Below, in pieces: positions 1-7,456 of a stretch of 64,000 nt of DNA; the stretch's first letter is position 1, and each line of letters starts with the position of its first letter. The DNA is from Aquimarina spongiae. GTDB lineage: Bacteria > Bacteroidota > Bacteroidia > Flavobacteriales > Flavobacteriaceae. The translations under genes were made by a program, and so were the position numbers. The notes below the pieces were generated by a model. That model worked only from the letters and a program-made list of their open reading frames with translations, was not told the DNA's origin and searched no databases. The stretch is from NCBI RefSeq assembly GCF_900141785.1, contig NZ_FQYP01000005.1:62001-126000 (forward strand), given 5' to 3'.

Positions 1-11
1 AAAGCTAGTCG

Positions 12-899
12 TTATGCAAATTGCTTGGCAACTTTTTCTGCTTTTTTACTTTCTGAATAATCGTAAAATCCTTCTCCGCTTTTTACACCTAATTTACCAG
101 CCATTACCATATTAACTAATAACGGGCAAGGTGCATACTTTGGGTTTTTGAAGCCTTCGTACATTACATTAAGGATAGAAAGGCATACATCAAGACCAAT
201 AAAATCAGCTAATTGTAATGGGCCCATTGGGTGTGCCATTCCTAATTTCATCACCGTATCTATTTCAGTTACTCCGGCAACTCCATTGTATAACGTTTCG
301 ATAGATTCGTTGATCATTGGCATCAGGATTCTATTGGCTACAAATCCAGGGTAGTCATTTACTTCTACAGGGATTTTACCTAACTGCTTAGATACTTCCA
401 TGATAGTTTGTGTCACCTCGTCAGAAGTGTTGTATCCTCGGATGATCTCTACCAATTTCATGATAGGCACAGGGTTCATAAAGTGCATCCCAATCACCAT
501 TTCTGGGCGGTTAGTAACTGCTGCGATTTGAGTAATCGAGATAGAAGAAGTATTTGTCGCCAAAATAGTATCATCAGGACAAGCATCACTTAAGTCCTTG
601 AAAATCTTAAGTTTCAAATCTACGTTTTCAGTAGCCGCTTCAACTACCAATCCAGCGTATTCTACACCTTCTTTTATACTGGTGTAAGTAGAGATGTTTG
701 CCAGAGTGGCTTCTTTATCAGCTTCAGTAATTTTTTCTTTGGCGATCATACGATCCAAATTTTTGGTGATCGTTGCCAAACCTCTATCCAAAGCTTGTTG
801 TGAGATGTCAATAAGTTGTACTTTAAAACCTTTTTGAGCAAAAGTATGTGCAATACCGTTGCCCATAGTTCCTGCACCAATTACTGCTATATTTTTCAT
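12..899 (-). CDS. hbd: 3-hydroxybutyryl-CoA dehydrogenase
   Basis: NAD-dependent oxidation of (S)-3-hydroxyacyl-CoA to 3-ketoacyl-CoA in fatty-acid or butanoate metabolism, cytoplasmic. The 295-residue length is normal for the stand-alone family. The Rossmann dinucleotide motif GAGTMGNGIA lies at residues 8-17. The catalytic pair seen in this family is present as H139 (in MHFMNPVP) and E151 (in KLVEII), and NDYPGFVANR at 181-190 joins the two domains. The gene is monocistronic as far as visible; its 3' end is 11 bases from the window edge. PaaH-type 3-hydroxyadipyl-CoA dehydrogenase is an alternative within the same family; no phenylacetate genes are nearby. Confidence 0.93.
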   Translation of the reverse strand: MKNIAVIGAGTMGNGIAHTFAQKGFKVQLIDISQQALDRGLATITKNLDRMIAKEKITEADKEATLANISTYTSIKEGVEYAGLVVEAATENVDLKLKIFKDLSDACPDDTILATNTSSISITQIAAVTNRPEMVIGMHFMNPVPIMKLVEIIRGYNTSDEVTQTIMEVSKQLGKIPVEVNDYPGFVANRILMPMINESIETLYNGVAGVTEIDTVMKLGMAHPMGPLQLADFIGLDVCLSILNVMYEGFKNPKYAPCPLLVNMVMAGKLGVKSGEGFYDYSESKKAEKVAKQFA

Positions 900-1017
900 G
901 TGTTTATACTATTTTTATGGTCACATAGAACTTGCCAAATTATCATTTTCGATGCACAAAAACTTTGTTATGGCTTGTTTCATATGAATTATTTGAGTGT
1001 ATTGAAAGTTTAATTGT

Positions 1018-1983
1018 TTAGTGTTTGAAGCAATCGATAATTTTTAAAGCGACTTCCAAAGCTTTTTTACCTTGCTCTAGGGATACGATAGGAGTAGTGT
1101 CGTTTTTGATAGCATCTGCAAAAGTATCTAGCTCATCAAGGATGGCATTGTTTGACGGTATCGATGGGTTGTCAAAATAAATTTGCTTTCGCACTCCTTC
1201 GGCATTCTGCAAAATCATAGCAAAATCATCAGGTTGCTCGGGTGCGTCTTTCATTTTTACGACCTCGCATTTCTTTTCAAAGAAATCAACAGAGATGTAA
1301 GCATCCTTTTGAAAGAACCTTGATTTACGCATGTTTTTTAATGAAATACGACTGGCAGTCAGATTAGCAACACAACCATTTTCAAACTCGATTCTGGCGT
1401 TGGCAATATCTGGAGTCTCACTGATCACAGATACTCCGCTTGCGCTGATCTGTTTAACTTCAGAATGTACCACGCTCAAAATAGCATCGATATCATGAAT
1501 CATCAAGTCCAGCACAACAGGTACATCAGTTCCTCTTGGGTTGAACTCAGCTAATCGATGCGCTTCAATAAACATGGGGTTATCGATCTTTTGAGCTACA
1601 GCAGTATAAGCAGGATTAAATCGTTCTACATGTCCTACTTGTCCTTTGACATTGTTTTGATTGGCCAGTCGTATCAATTCTTCTGCTTCTGCAACGGTAT
1701 TGGTAATAGGCTTTTCAATAAAAACATGTTTACCAGCTTCAATAGCTTGTTTAGCAACGTCAAAATGAGCAAAAGTAGGAGTGACTATATCCACCACATC
1801 AACGGCTTCAATTAATTCCTCGATAGAATTAAAAAGATGATATCCGAATTCTTTAGCAATTGCATTGGCTTGTGAAGAACTGGTATCGTAAAAACCAGCA
1901 AGTTCATAATTCTCGGATTGTTCAAGAAGACGTAAATGGATTTTACCAAGGTGTCCCGCACCGAGTACTCCGGCTTTGAGCAT
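1018..1983 (-). CDS. Gfo/Idh/MocA family oxidoreductase
   Basis: A 321-residue NAD(P)-dependent sugar or cyclitol dehydrogenase-type protein. The N-terminal Rossmann fold starts with GAGHLGKIHLRLL, and the family motif EKP is in FIEKPITNT near residue 92. The C-terminal half has the alpha/beta substrate domain with HVERFNPAY and an MIHDID segment. Substrate cannot be told from sequence; close flavobacterial homologues are generally uncharacterised. It is transcribed toward the dehydrogenase at the left edge, with about 120 bases between them. The 229 bases to the divergent pcm hold only AT-rich promoter-like DNA. Confidence 0.88.
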   Translation of the reverse strand: MLKAGVLGAGHLGKIHLRLLEQSENYELAGFYDTSSSQANAIAKEFGYHLFNSIEELIEAVDVVDIVTPTFAHFDVAKQAIEAGKHVFIEKPITNTVAEAEELIRLANQNNVKGQVGHVERFNPAYTAVAQKIDNPMFIEAHRLAEFNPRGTDVPVVLDLMIHDIDAILSVVHSEVKQISASGVSVISETPDIANARIEFENGCVANLTASRISLKNMRKSRFFQKDAYISVDFFEKKCEVVKMKDAPEQPDDFAMILQNAEGVRKQIYFDNPSIPSNNAILDELDTFADAIKNDTTPIVSLEQGKKALEVALKIIDCFKH

Positions 1984-2212
1984 ATTTCAATATTTTACAC
2001 AAAAATAGTATTATTTATAAATTTTAAACCTTAAATATATCTAAAAAGCAAAATTTAGGAATAGATTAGAAAACTGCGTAAGAACTGCTTCGTTTTTGAT
2101 AAAAAGGTAATTGCTAGAATACTGTGATTTTTTTTAATAGTTTTTTGAAATAAAATATATTCCAACGAAATGTTTGTGTAATTTTATCGGGCTAAATAAC
2201 CCCTAGATAATA

Positions 2213-2854
2213 GTGAAAGATACCCTTAGACATGCAGGAAAAAGAAAACAACTTGTTGATGTTTTGATTCGCAAAGGCATCAAGAACAAGGCTGTTTTGG
2301 CTGCTATTAATAAAATACCTCGACATCTCTTTATGGATTCCGGCTTCGAAGATCATGCTTATCAGGATAAAGCCTTCCCGATTGCGGCAGATCAAACTAT
2401 TTCGCAGCCTTACACCGTAGCTTTTCAATCCGAATTATTGGAGGTTGGGAATGGAGATAGAGTACTAGAGATAGGAACAGGGTCGGGTTATCAAACCGCT
2501 GTACTTTGCGAATTGGGAGCAAAAGTATATAGTATCGAACGCCAAAAAGAATTATTTAAAAAGACCAAGCTCTTTTTGTCTAAATTAGGATATCGCCCAA
2601 AGCACTTGTCTTTTGGAGATGGATATAAAGGACTAGAAGAGTATGCTCCGTACAAAGGAATTATCGTAACGGCAGGAGCTCCTTATGTACCTAAACCCTT
2701 GTTAAGTCAATTGGCTATCAATGGTCGATTGGTAATACCTGTTGGAGAGGATGTACAGATTATGACTCTTTTTATTCGAAAAACGGAAACTCAATTCGAA
2801 AAACACGAATTTGGGGAGTTTAGATTTGTGCCTTTATTAGAGGATAAGAATTAA
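2213..2854 (+). CDS. pcm: protein-L-isoaspartate O-methyltransferase
   Basis: Repairs isoaspartyl residues in aged proteins by SAM-dependent methylation. The 213-residue length matches bacterial Pcm. Seen features: the N-terminal IPRHLFMD block, the substrate segment QTISQPYTVAFQSELL, SAM motif I VLEIGTGSGYQTAVL and the ITAGAP-like motif ivTAGAPYVPKPLL. The only sensible start is a GTG at 2213, since the next in-frame methionines fall inside conserved sequence. The stop codon abuts that of convergent smpB with no intervening base. Confidence 0.95.
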   Translation: MKDTLRHAGKRKQLVDVLIRKGIKNKAVLAAINKIPRHLFMDSGFEDHAYQDKAFPIAADQTISQPYTVAFQSELLEVGNGDRVLEIGTGSGYQTAVLCELGAKVYSIERQKELFKKTKLFLSKLGYRPKHLSFGDGYKGLEEYAPYKGIIVTAGAPYVPKPLLSQLAINGRLVIPVGEDVQIMTLFIRKTETQFEKHEFGEFRFVPLLEDKN

Positions 2855-3313
2855 CTATTTGTAATTCTTTTTAATTCGATCCAGAGCTCTTTTATTATCT
2901 CGATCCTTGATCGTTTCTCTTTTGTCGTACATTTTCTTACCTCTGGCTAAAACAATGTCGAGTTTAGCCAATCCTCTATCGTTAATGAACAAACGGGTAG
3001 GGATAATCGTTAATCCAGTATTTCTTACTTCTTTTTCAAGCTTTCGCAGTTCCTTTTTGTTGAGTAATAGTTTACGTTCGCTCTTAGGGTTATGATTGAA
3101 GTAAGTAGCGTGAGAGTATTCATCAATATGCATATTGATGACAAAGAGTTCTCCGTTGTTGAATTCGCAAAAACTCTCTGCAATACCTGCTTTTCCTTCT
3201 CGAATTGCTTTTATTTCGGTACCTGCAAGTTTGATACCCGCAGTATACTTATCGAGAAATTCATACTCGAATTTTGCTTTTCGATTTAATATGTTGATTT
3301 TATTCTGATTCAT
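2855..3313 (-). CDS. smpB: SsrA-binding protein SmpB
   Basis: Binds tmRNA and delivers it to stalled ribosomes for trans-translation. The chosen start at 3313 gives 152 residues beginning MNQNKINILNRKAKFEYEF, the usual family N-terminus; a start 30 bases upstream would add ten residues unlike the family. Conserved blocks GTEIKAIREGKAGIAESFC, HIDEYSHATYFNH and RKLLLNKKELRKLE are present, as is the basic C-terminal tail (DNKRALDRIKKNYK). No tmRNA gene is seen in this window. Confidence 0.97.
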   Translation of the reverse strand: MNQNKINILNRKAKFEYEFLDKYTAGIKLAGTEIKAIREGKAGIAESFCEFNNGELFVINMHIDEYSHATYFNHNPKSERKLLLNKKELRKLEKEVRNTGLTIIPTRLFINDRGLAKLDIVLARGKKMYDKRETIKDRDNKRALDRIKKNYK

Positions 3314-3332
3314 TGTTTTAAATACAGGCCTA

Positions 3333-3340
3333 CAAAAGTA
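3333..3340 (-). promoter_or_regulatory. -7 promoter element of smpB
   Basis: Minus-strand TACTTTTG fits the Bacteroidota -7 consensus TAnnTTTG and lies 19 bases before the smpB start, implying a short leader. No clear -33 TTTG partner was found. Confidence 0.4.
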
Positions 3341-3366
3341 CAAAGCTTTCTGAAAAGAAAGCTTTG
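3341..3366 (-). terminator. hairpin after the DUF3887-like gene
   Basis: Perfect 10-bp stem CAAAGCTTTC / GAAAGCTTTG around a 6-base loop, just past the stop of the upstream minus-strand gene. The following T-tract (CTTTTG) is short, so termination strength is uncertain; it also sits on top of the smpB promoter. Confidence 0.5.
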
Positions 3367-3395
3367 TTCATCAAAAAATGAATATTTAAAATTTT

Positions 3396-3752
3396 TTAAG
3401 GTTCTTGAAATTGGATGGTAGCTATTTTGTTATCCGTACTTAACTGAAGCTCCATGACTAAACTCATTTTCTCAAATTCTGCTTTATAGCTATTAATACC
3501 TTCTGCGGTTTCTATAAATGTTAGATTTTTTAGAGAACCGAACTGCTCATAACAACCATTAACAAAACGAGAGACTCCTTCTTTGGTCATCGCTTCTTGC
3601 ATTTCGGGGGTATATAAATTAAAAATGTTATCTACGTTTTGAGTATTAAAATTTTCTTGAAAGCTTTTGGTGACTTCTTGATAGTTAGTGCTATCCTGAG
3701 CCAAAAGAGCAGATGAACAAAGGAATACTAAAAGTAGTAAAGTGTATTTCAT
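3396..3752 (-). CDS. small secreted DUF3887-like protein
   Basis: A 118-residue protein when started at 3752 (MKYTLLLLVFLCSSALLAQ), which puts a clean signal peptide with an LLAQ cleavage site at the N-terminus; the longer reading frame to 3815 adds 21 residues ahead of it. The mature part (KSFQENFNTQNVDNIFNLYTPEMQEAM) resembles DUF3887/NTF2-like folds that sense or bind small ligands. No catalytic residues are recognisable. Probably periplasmic; function unknown. Confidence 0.65.
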   Translation of the reverse strand: MKYTLLLLVFLCSSALLAQDSTNYQEVTKSFQENFNTQNVDNIFNLYTPEMQEAMTKEGVSRFVNGCYEQFGSLKNLTFIETAEGINSYKAEFEKMSLVMELQLSTDNKIATIQFQEP

Positions 3753-3917
3753 AGCGATGATATTTGGGTTTAATGCATATGCAAAATAATTATCTTTTTT
3801 AAAAGAAGGAAACATACGTTCAAAAAAACTTGGGTTTTGGATAGAGCGCAGTTTAACAAAAATGTCACAATTATTGGTTTTTTAAAGTTTAATTTAGCCG
3901 TCCAAAATGCTATAGAA

Positions 3918-4670
3918 ATGAAAAAATATTTGATTGTTGTATTGGTAGGAACGCTTTCTTCTTTTACAATTTATAATCAGTTACAGGTTCAGGAAATTGT
4001 AGATAAAGCAATAGAAAATGCAGGAGGATCGAGATATGATCATGCGGTGATCCATTTTACTTTCCGCGGAAAACAATATAGTAGTAAACGAGATGGGGGA
4101 ACTTATCAGCTGGAACGCTTTGTAGAAGGCTCAGAAGGGGTGATCCATGATGTTGTAAGTAATAGCGGATTAGAAAGAACTATTGAAAATTGTAAAGTAA
4201 AGGTTGCAGATTCGTTGATCACCAAAATAAGCGACGGAGTAAACTCCGTACATTATTTTGCAGGACTTCCTTTTGGTTTGAATGCGGATGCAGTGAATAA
4301 AGAATTGGTTGGAGAATCAACTGTTCTTGGAAAACGGTACTACAAAATAAAAGTAACATTTGATCAAGAAGGTGGAGGGACAGATTTTGAAGATGAGTTT
4401 CTGTATTGGATTCATAAAGACAACTTTACTATCGATTATTTGGCATACAAATATGCAGTGAATGAAGGTGGTATTCGATTCAGAGAGGCATACAATCCAA
4501 GAGTTGTAAATGGTATTCGTTTTGTGGATTACAGCAATTACAAAACGGATGATTTAAAAACTCCTTTATCAGATCTGGATCAATTGTTTGAGAACAAAAA
4601 GTTGAAATTACTTTCTAAAATAGCTTTAGAAGATATTTATGTGTATATCGATAAGGTTGCTGCTAATTGA
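3918..4670 (+). CDS. DUF6503-like secreted protein
   Basis: A 250-residue protein, start at 3918 chosen because MKKYLIVVLVGTLSSFTIY is a hydrophobic export or anchor segment; an in-frame start at 3837 would bury it. The rest looks beta-rich, with DEFLYWIHKDNFTIDYLAY and EAYNPRVVNGIRFVDY, as in the DUF6503 family common in Flavobacteriia. No known activity. Its last 8 bases overlap the end of the convergent phosphatase gene. Confidence 0.65.
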   Translation: MKKYLIVVLVGTLSSFTIYNQLQVQEIVDKAIENAGGSRYDHAVIHFTFRGKQYSSKRDGGTYQLERFVEGSEGVIHDVVSNSGLERTIENCKVKVADSLITKISDGVNSVHYFAGLPFGLNADAVNKELVGESTVLGKRYYKIKVTFDQEGGGTDFEDEFLYWIHKDNFTIDYLAYKYAVNEGGIRFREAYNPRVVNGIRFVDYSNYKTDDLKTPLSDLDQLFENKKLKLLSKIALEDIYVYIDKVAAN

Positions 4671-5169
4671 TAGTTAGCATGTGATCGACAATCTCATCGT
4701 TTTTTAACGTTACTATAAATAGCTTTCCGTATACTTTTTCGTCTATTTTATCGTACTTTTTTGTACCCAGAATAGTATTAACAAAGGTAGGAGTAGAGTT
4801 GCTGTGCCCAACAATAACACTGGTTTTTCCTTTTGTTTTTTCCTGAAACTCGGGTTCGTTTAGTTTTTTGTGATCATAAATCAATAAAGGAGCATTTTGC
4901 GCTTTTATGATAGGTTCGGCAGTATGTCTTGTCCTTATAAAATCCGAAGAAAATACGAAATCAATTTTTACATCAGCTAGCACTTTTGCCCAATTTTGAG
5001 CACGTTCTTTACCTTCTTTTGTAAGTTCTGGGTCTCTGTTATTTGGATCGCTAAGCTCTTTTTCGGCATGACGAATGAAATAATAGGTAGTAGTTTCTGC
5101 AGTGTCGGATTTTTGTGCAATAGCAGAAAAAGACAATAGAAACACTAATAGACTTAGAGTAAATCTCAT
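4663..5169 (-). CDS. secreted histidine-phosphatase family protein
   Basis: A 168-residue member of the phosphoglycerate-mutase-like superfamily. A signal peptide (residues 1-18, ending SAIAQ) is followed by the RHAEK catalytic motif with R33, H34 and E36; the second catalytic histidine is H122 in VIVGHSNSTP, and arginines of FIRTRHTAEPI complete the phosphate pocket. Export suggests a periplasmic phosphatase; substrate unknown. It lies 32 bases behind a small membrane-protein gene and is probably the last gene of the thioesterase operon. Confidence 0.85.
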   Translation of the reverse strand: MRFTLSLLVFLLSFSAIAQKSDTAETTTYYFIRHAEKELSDPNNRDPELTKEGKERAQNWAKVLADVKIDFVFSSDFIRTRHTAEPIIKAQNAPLLIYDHKKLNEPEFQEKTKGKTSVIVGHSNSTPTFVNTILGTKKYDKIDEKVYGKLFIVTLKNDEIVDHMLTIN

Positions 5170-5201
5170 GGCTAGCTTGTTTTTTTGATAAATATAAATA
5201 A

Positions 5202-5378
5202 TTAATCCAACATCCCCATTTTCCAGATAACAACGATCATAGAAAGAATAGCAATGATGAAGAATCCTATATATATGTAGTAACTTCTCTTTTTGTGAGA
5301 AGAGCCAAGATCTCCGGATGATTTCATATGGCCAGGCTTTAGGTGGTTGTATGTGTATATAAGACTGCCAAAAACCAT
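5202..5378 (-). CDS. 58-residue single-pass membrane protein
   Basis: A short frame starting MVFGSLIYTYNHLKPGHM only 5 bases after the thioesterase stop, consistent with translational coupling. Residues about 33-53 (YYIYIGFFIIAILSMIVVIW) form one membrane helix, preceded by a basic HKKR patch, so the N-terminus is probably cytoplasmic. An internal ATG at 5327 would give 41 residues with the same helix. It is too short for most gene callers. Function unknown; coding status rests on the frame, spacing and a well-formed helix. Confidence 0.6.
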   Translation of the reverse strand: MVFGSLIYTYNHLKPGHMKSSGDLGSSHKKRSYYIYIGFFIIAILSMIVVIWKMGMLD

Positions 5379-5383
5379 AAGTG

Positions 5384-5866
5384 TTACACTTTTTGTGGTT
5401 TTACCTGTAAAATTCTTTCTTCAAAATTCTTTACCGATAATGGCATCACCACATTTTGGAATAATTCGGACAGTTCAGGTTGGTGATTCCACCTTTTTTG
5501 TTTCAATAAATTGAAGTGTACGAAGGTGCTCCACATCACAGCCTTAAGTTCTGTTTTTTCATTATTCCACATTCTAATTTCTACATGAAGCTGGTTCTCG
5601 GTAAAATGTATTAATTGAGAATCGATAACTACTTCTTCCATCACAAGAGCAGGTTTCAGATATGCGATTTGATTACTGCCCACTACCCAGCTTATTCCTT
5701 GATTTTTGGCAAGTTTAAAGATGTCAAGGTTGTAGTGTTTTTCGATTTGATCTTCTCGGGCATTGATCATGTAGTTGATGTAAGCCGCATTGTTAAGATG
5801 GTTAAAAGGATCGCAATCTTGAAATCTAATTTTTGCTTTACTTTCTAATACTTTTAGTAGTTCCAT
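5384..5866 (-). CDS. acyl-CoA thioesterase, hotdog fold (4HBT/YbgC type)
   Basis: A 160-residue hotdog thioesterase. The family motif appears as RFQDCDPFNHLNNAAYINYM, where the aspartate of QDCD is the expected active-site residue and FNHLNN replaces the usual GHVNN. Likely hydrolyses an acyl-CoA or aryl-CoA thioester in the cytoplasm. It heads a probable operon with the small membrane protein and the phosphatase. A TetR-type palindrome lies 16 bases upstream of its start, so it is probably repressed by the adjacent TetR protein and induced by an acyl or aromatic ligand (inference). Confidence 0.85.
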   Translation of the reverse strand: MELLKVLESKAKIRFQDCDPFNHLNNAAYINYMINAREDQIEKHYNLDIFKLAKNQGISWVVGSNQIAYLKPALVMEEVVIDSQLIHFTENQLHVEIRMWNNEKTELKAVMWSTFVHFNLLKQKRWNHQPELSELFQNVVMPLSVKNFEERILQVKPQKV

Positions 5867-5881
5867 AGTCTTGTTTGTTAT

Positions 5882-5901
5882 AATATACCAATCGGTATAT
5901 T
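5882..5901. promoter_or_regulatory. TetR-type operator upstream of the thioesterase
   Basis: Inverted repeat AATATACC-AATC-GGTATATT, 8-bp arms and a 4-base centre. It matches the palindrome at 6545-6568 in both arms and spacing, so both are probably bound by the TetR protein encoded between them. Confidence 0.75.
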
Positions 5902-5915
5902 TTTGGTTAAAAAAA

Positions 5916-6512
5916 TTATTTTTTTAGTTCAATTTGAATCATATTATCAATTTGATCCATAGTGTCTAGCATATATTCGTTATCATCCATGGTATGGGTC
6001 ATAAAAATAGCTCCGGTAATCATGCTGTATAGTCGTTTGGAATATCGCATGGCGTTTACCGTTTCTTTTATTTCACCTGCTGCTTTTCCTTTTTCTATGA
6101 GCTTTGCCAGGTTGTTTTGAATTTTATTAATTGAAAATCGAGCAGATTCAAAAAGGATATCATTTTGATATTTTGAATCTATAGACATGTTGATCACCGG
6201 GCATCCTCCAATTTCCTGAGTGTAATTGTAATAGTTTCTATAAAAATCGGTAACCAGATATAATTGTTCCAAAGGAGATTCGCTCAGGGATTGATGCTCT
6301 GCAATTCGTTTAAGCATCTTTTTTTCAGTCATTCTAAAAGCTGAAATAGCCAGCTCTTCCTTGTTTTTGAAGTTGCCATAAATGGCACCTTTGGTCAAGC
6401 CAGTAGCTTTGGTGATATCACTCAAACTTGTTGCAGCATACCCATTTTTATTAAAGATGGGAGCCACAGTTTCAATGATAAATTCTGCTGTTTGTTCGGC
6501 TTTGGTTAACAT
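5916..6512 (-). CDS. TetR/AcrR family transcriptional regulator
   Basis: A 198-residue regulator with the N-terminal TetR helix-turn-helix: FNKNGYAATSLSDITKATG then LTKGAIYGNFKNKEEL, residues about 20-53. The helical C-terminal domain would bind an inducer and dimerise. Palindromes flank the gene: one in front of its own start and one in front of the thioesterase operon 49 bases downstream. Autoregulation plus control of the thioesterase group is the simplest reading. Confidence 0.92.
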   Translation of the reverse strand: MLTKAEQTAEFIIETVAPIFNKNGYAATSLSDITKATGLTKGAIYGNFKNKEELAISAFRMTEKKMLKRIAEHQSLSESPLEQLYLVTDFYRNYYNYTQEIGGCPVINMSIDSKYQNDILFESARFSINKIQNNLAKLIEKGKAAGEIKETVNAMRYSKRLYSMITGAIFMTHTMDDNEYMLDTMDQIDNMIQIELKK

Positions 6513-6544
6513 TAGGATTTAGAATTAATAATTCAAAGATATAA

Positions 6545-6568
6545 AAAATATACCAATTGGTATATTTT
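6545..6568. promoter_or_regulatory. TetR-type autoregulatory operator
   Basis: Perfect 24-base palindrome with arms AAAATATACC and GGTATATTTT around AATT, 32 bases upstream of the tetR start. It shares the core ATATACC-N4-GGTATAT with the second site at 5882-5901. Confidence 0.8.
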
Positions 6569-6604
6569 GAGACGTTTTTTATTTTTAATTAAGAGTTTTG
6601 AGGT

Positions 6605-7246
6605 TTAATTGATTCCTGCGCTACTGTAAATAAGGTTGTGAATTTCGCTGTCTTTGATGCTTCTCGGAAGGTCACAAGCATCAGCTACGCGTTGTTCTTG
6701 ATATCCCGCAAGAATGTCAAATTTCTCCAGTGCTTCTTGTGCTTGTTCGCAGCCAATGTTTTTGTTGCGAACATGTTGTGTCTTTCTTTGTAGAGAATTA
6801 CTGCGATTTTCGAAATCTTTAAACTGGCACTTGATCACCTCTCGATCTTTAAAATAGAAACGTTCTTCCAGGGTTAACGTCACGTTTACTAGTTTGCGTT
6901 TGCCACTTTTTGTTTTTTCGTAGTCCTTATACCAAATATTATGTATAGCATATTGAAAAAACAGTTGGTTATCCCACACATAAAATTCATCTCTAAACTG
7001 AACATGTCCTTCTTTATAGATGTGGACGATATGTTTCAATTCGGTACCATTATAGTAGAAAGTTAACGTACCTTCTTCAGCAGTTTCTTCACAAGAATAA
7101 TTGGTATGATGTTGTCGTAAAGCATTAGAATCTACCAATTCACGAATTAACTGATACTTATTTCGGATATCAGATAGCGGACCCTTTCGGCTTTGACCAA
7201 AACAGAGACTAGAGGTGAGAAGAAGTAACAAAAAAGTTGGTTTCAT
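6605..7246 (-). CDS. secreted protein of unknown function
   Basis: A 213-residue protein with a signal peptide (MKPTFLLLLLTSSLCFGQ). I do not recognise a family. The mature part has alternating beta-rich stretches (GTLTFYYNGTELKHIVHIY, FRDEFYVWDNQLFFQYA), then charged sequence with three cysteines (in IKCQF, IGCEQ, ADACD). Probably periplasmic or secreted. No operon partner: 92 bases separate it from tetR, which is transcribed in the same direction. Confidence 0.7.
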   Translation of the reverse strand: MKPTFLLLLLTSSLCFGQSRKGPLSDIRNKYQLIRELVDSNALRQHHTNYSCEETAEEGTLTFYYNGTELKHIVHIYKEGHVQFRDEFYVWDNQLFFQYAIHNIWYKDYEKTKSGKRKLVNVTLTLEERFYFKDREVIKCQFKDFENRSNSLQRKTQHVRNKNIGCEQAQEALEKFDILAGYQEQRVADACDLPRSIKDSEIHNLIYSSAGIN

Positions 7247-7394
7247 TGCAGTTGCAATGTAGCTAAAAGCATCTTTTTTTCAAGATTTAGTTATTAACCG
7301 TGTAGGAATAAATTTGTTAATATCTACGGTAAAACCGTAATTTAGTGAGGTTTGTAAGAATATTCAACCTGTTTATTTTTTTTAAAATGGAAAA

Positions 7395-7433
7395 ATAAAA
7401 CAGTCTATAACTGAGTATTATAGACTGTTTTAT
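7395..7433 (-). terminator. clpB terminator
   Basis: 16-bp stem (core AAACAGTCTATAA / TTATAGACTGTTT) with a 7-base loop, 23 bases beyond the clpB stop, followed on the minus strand by a T-rich run. Confidence 0.8.
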
Positions 7434-7456
7434 GCTGTTTTTAACAGTTTTTTATG

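Noticed and set aside
5051-5233. 60-residue minus frame overlapping the phosphatase start
   Set aside because: Overlaps the phosphatase signal peptide in another frame and has no recognisable features; the 58-residue frame at 5202-5378 is better supported.
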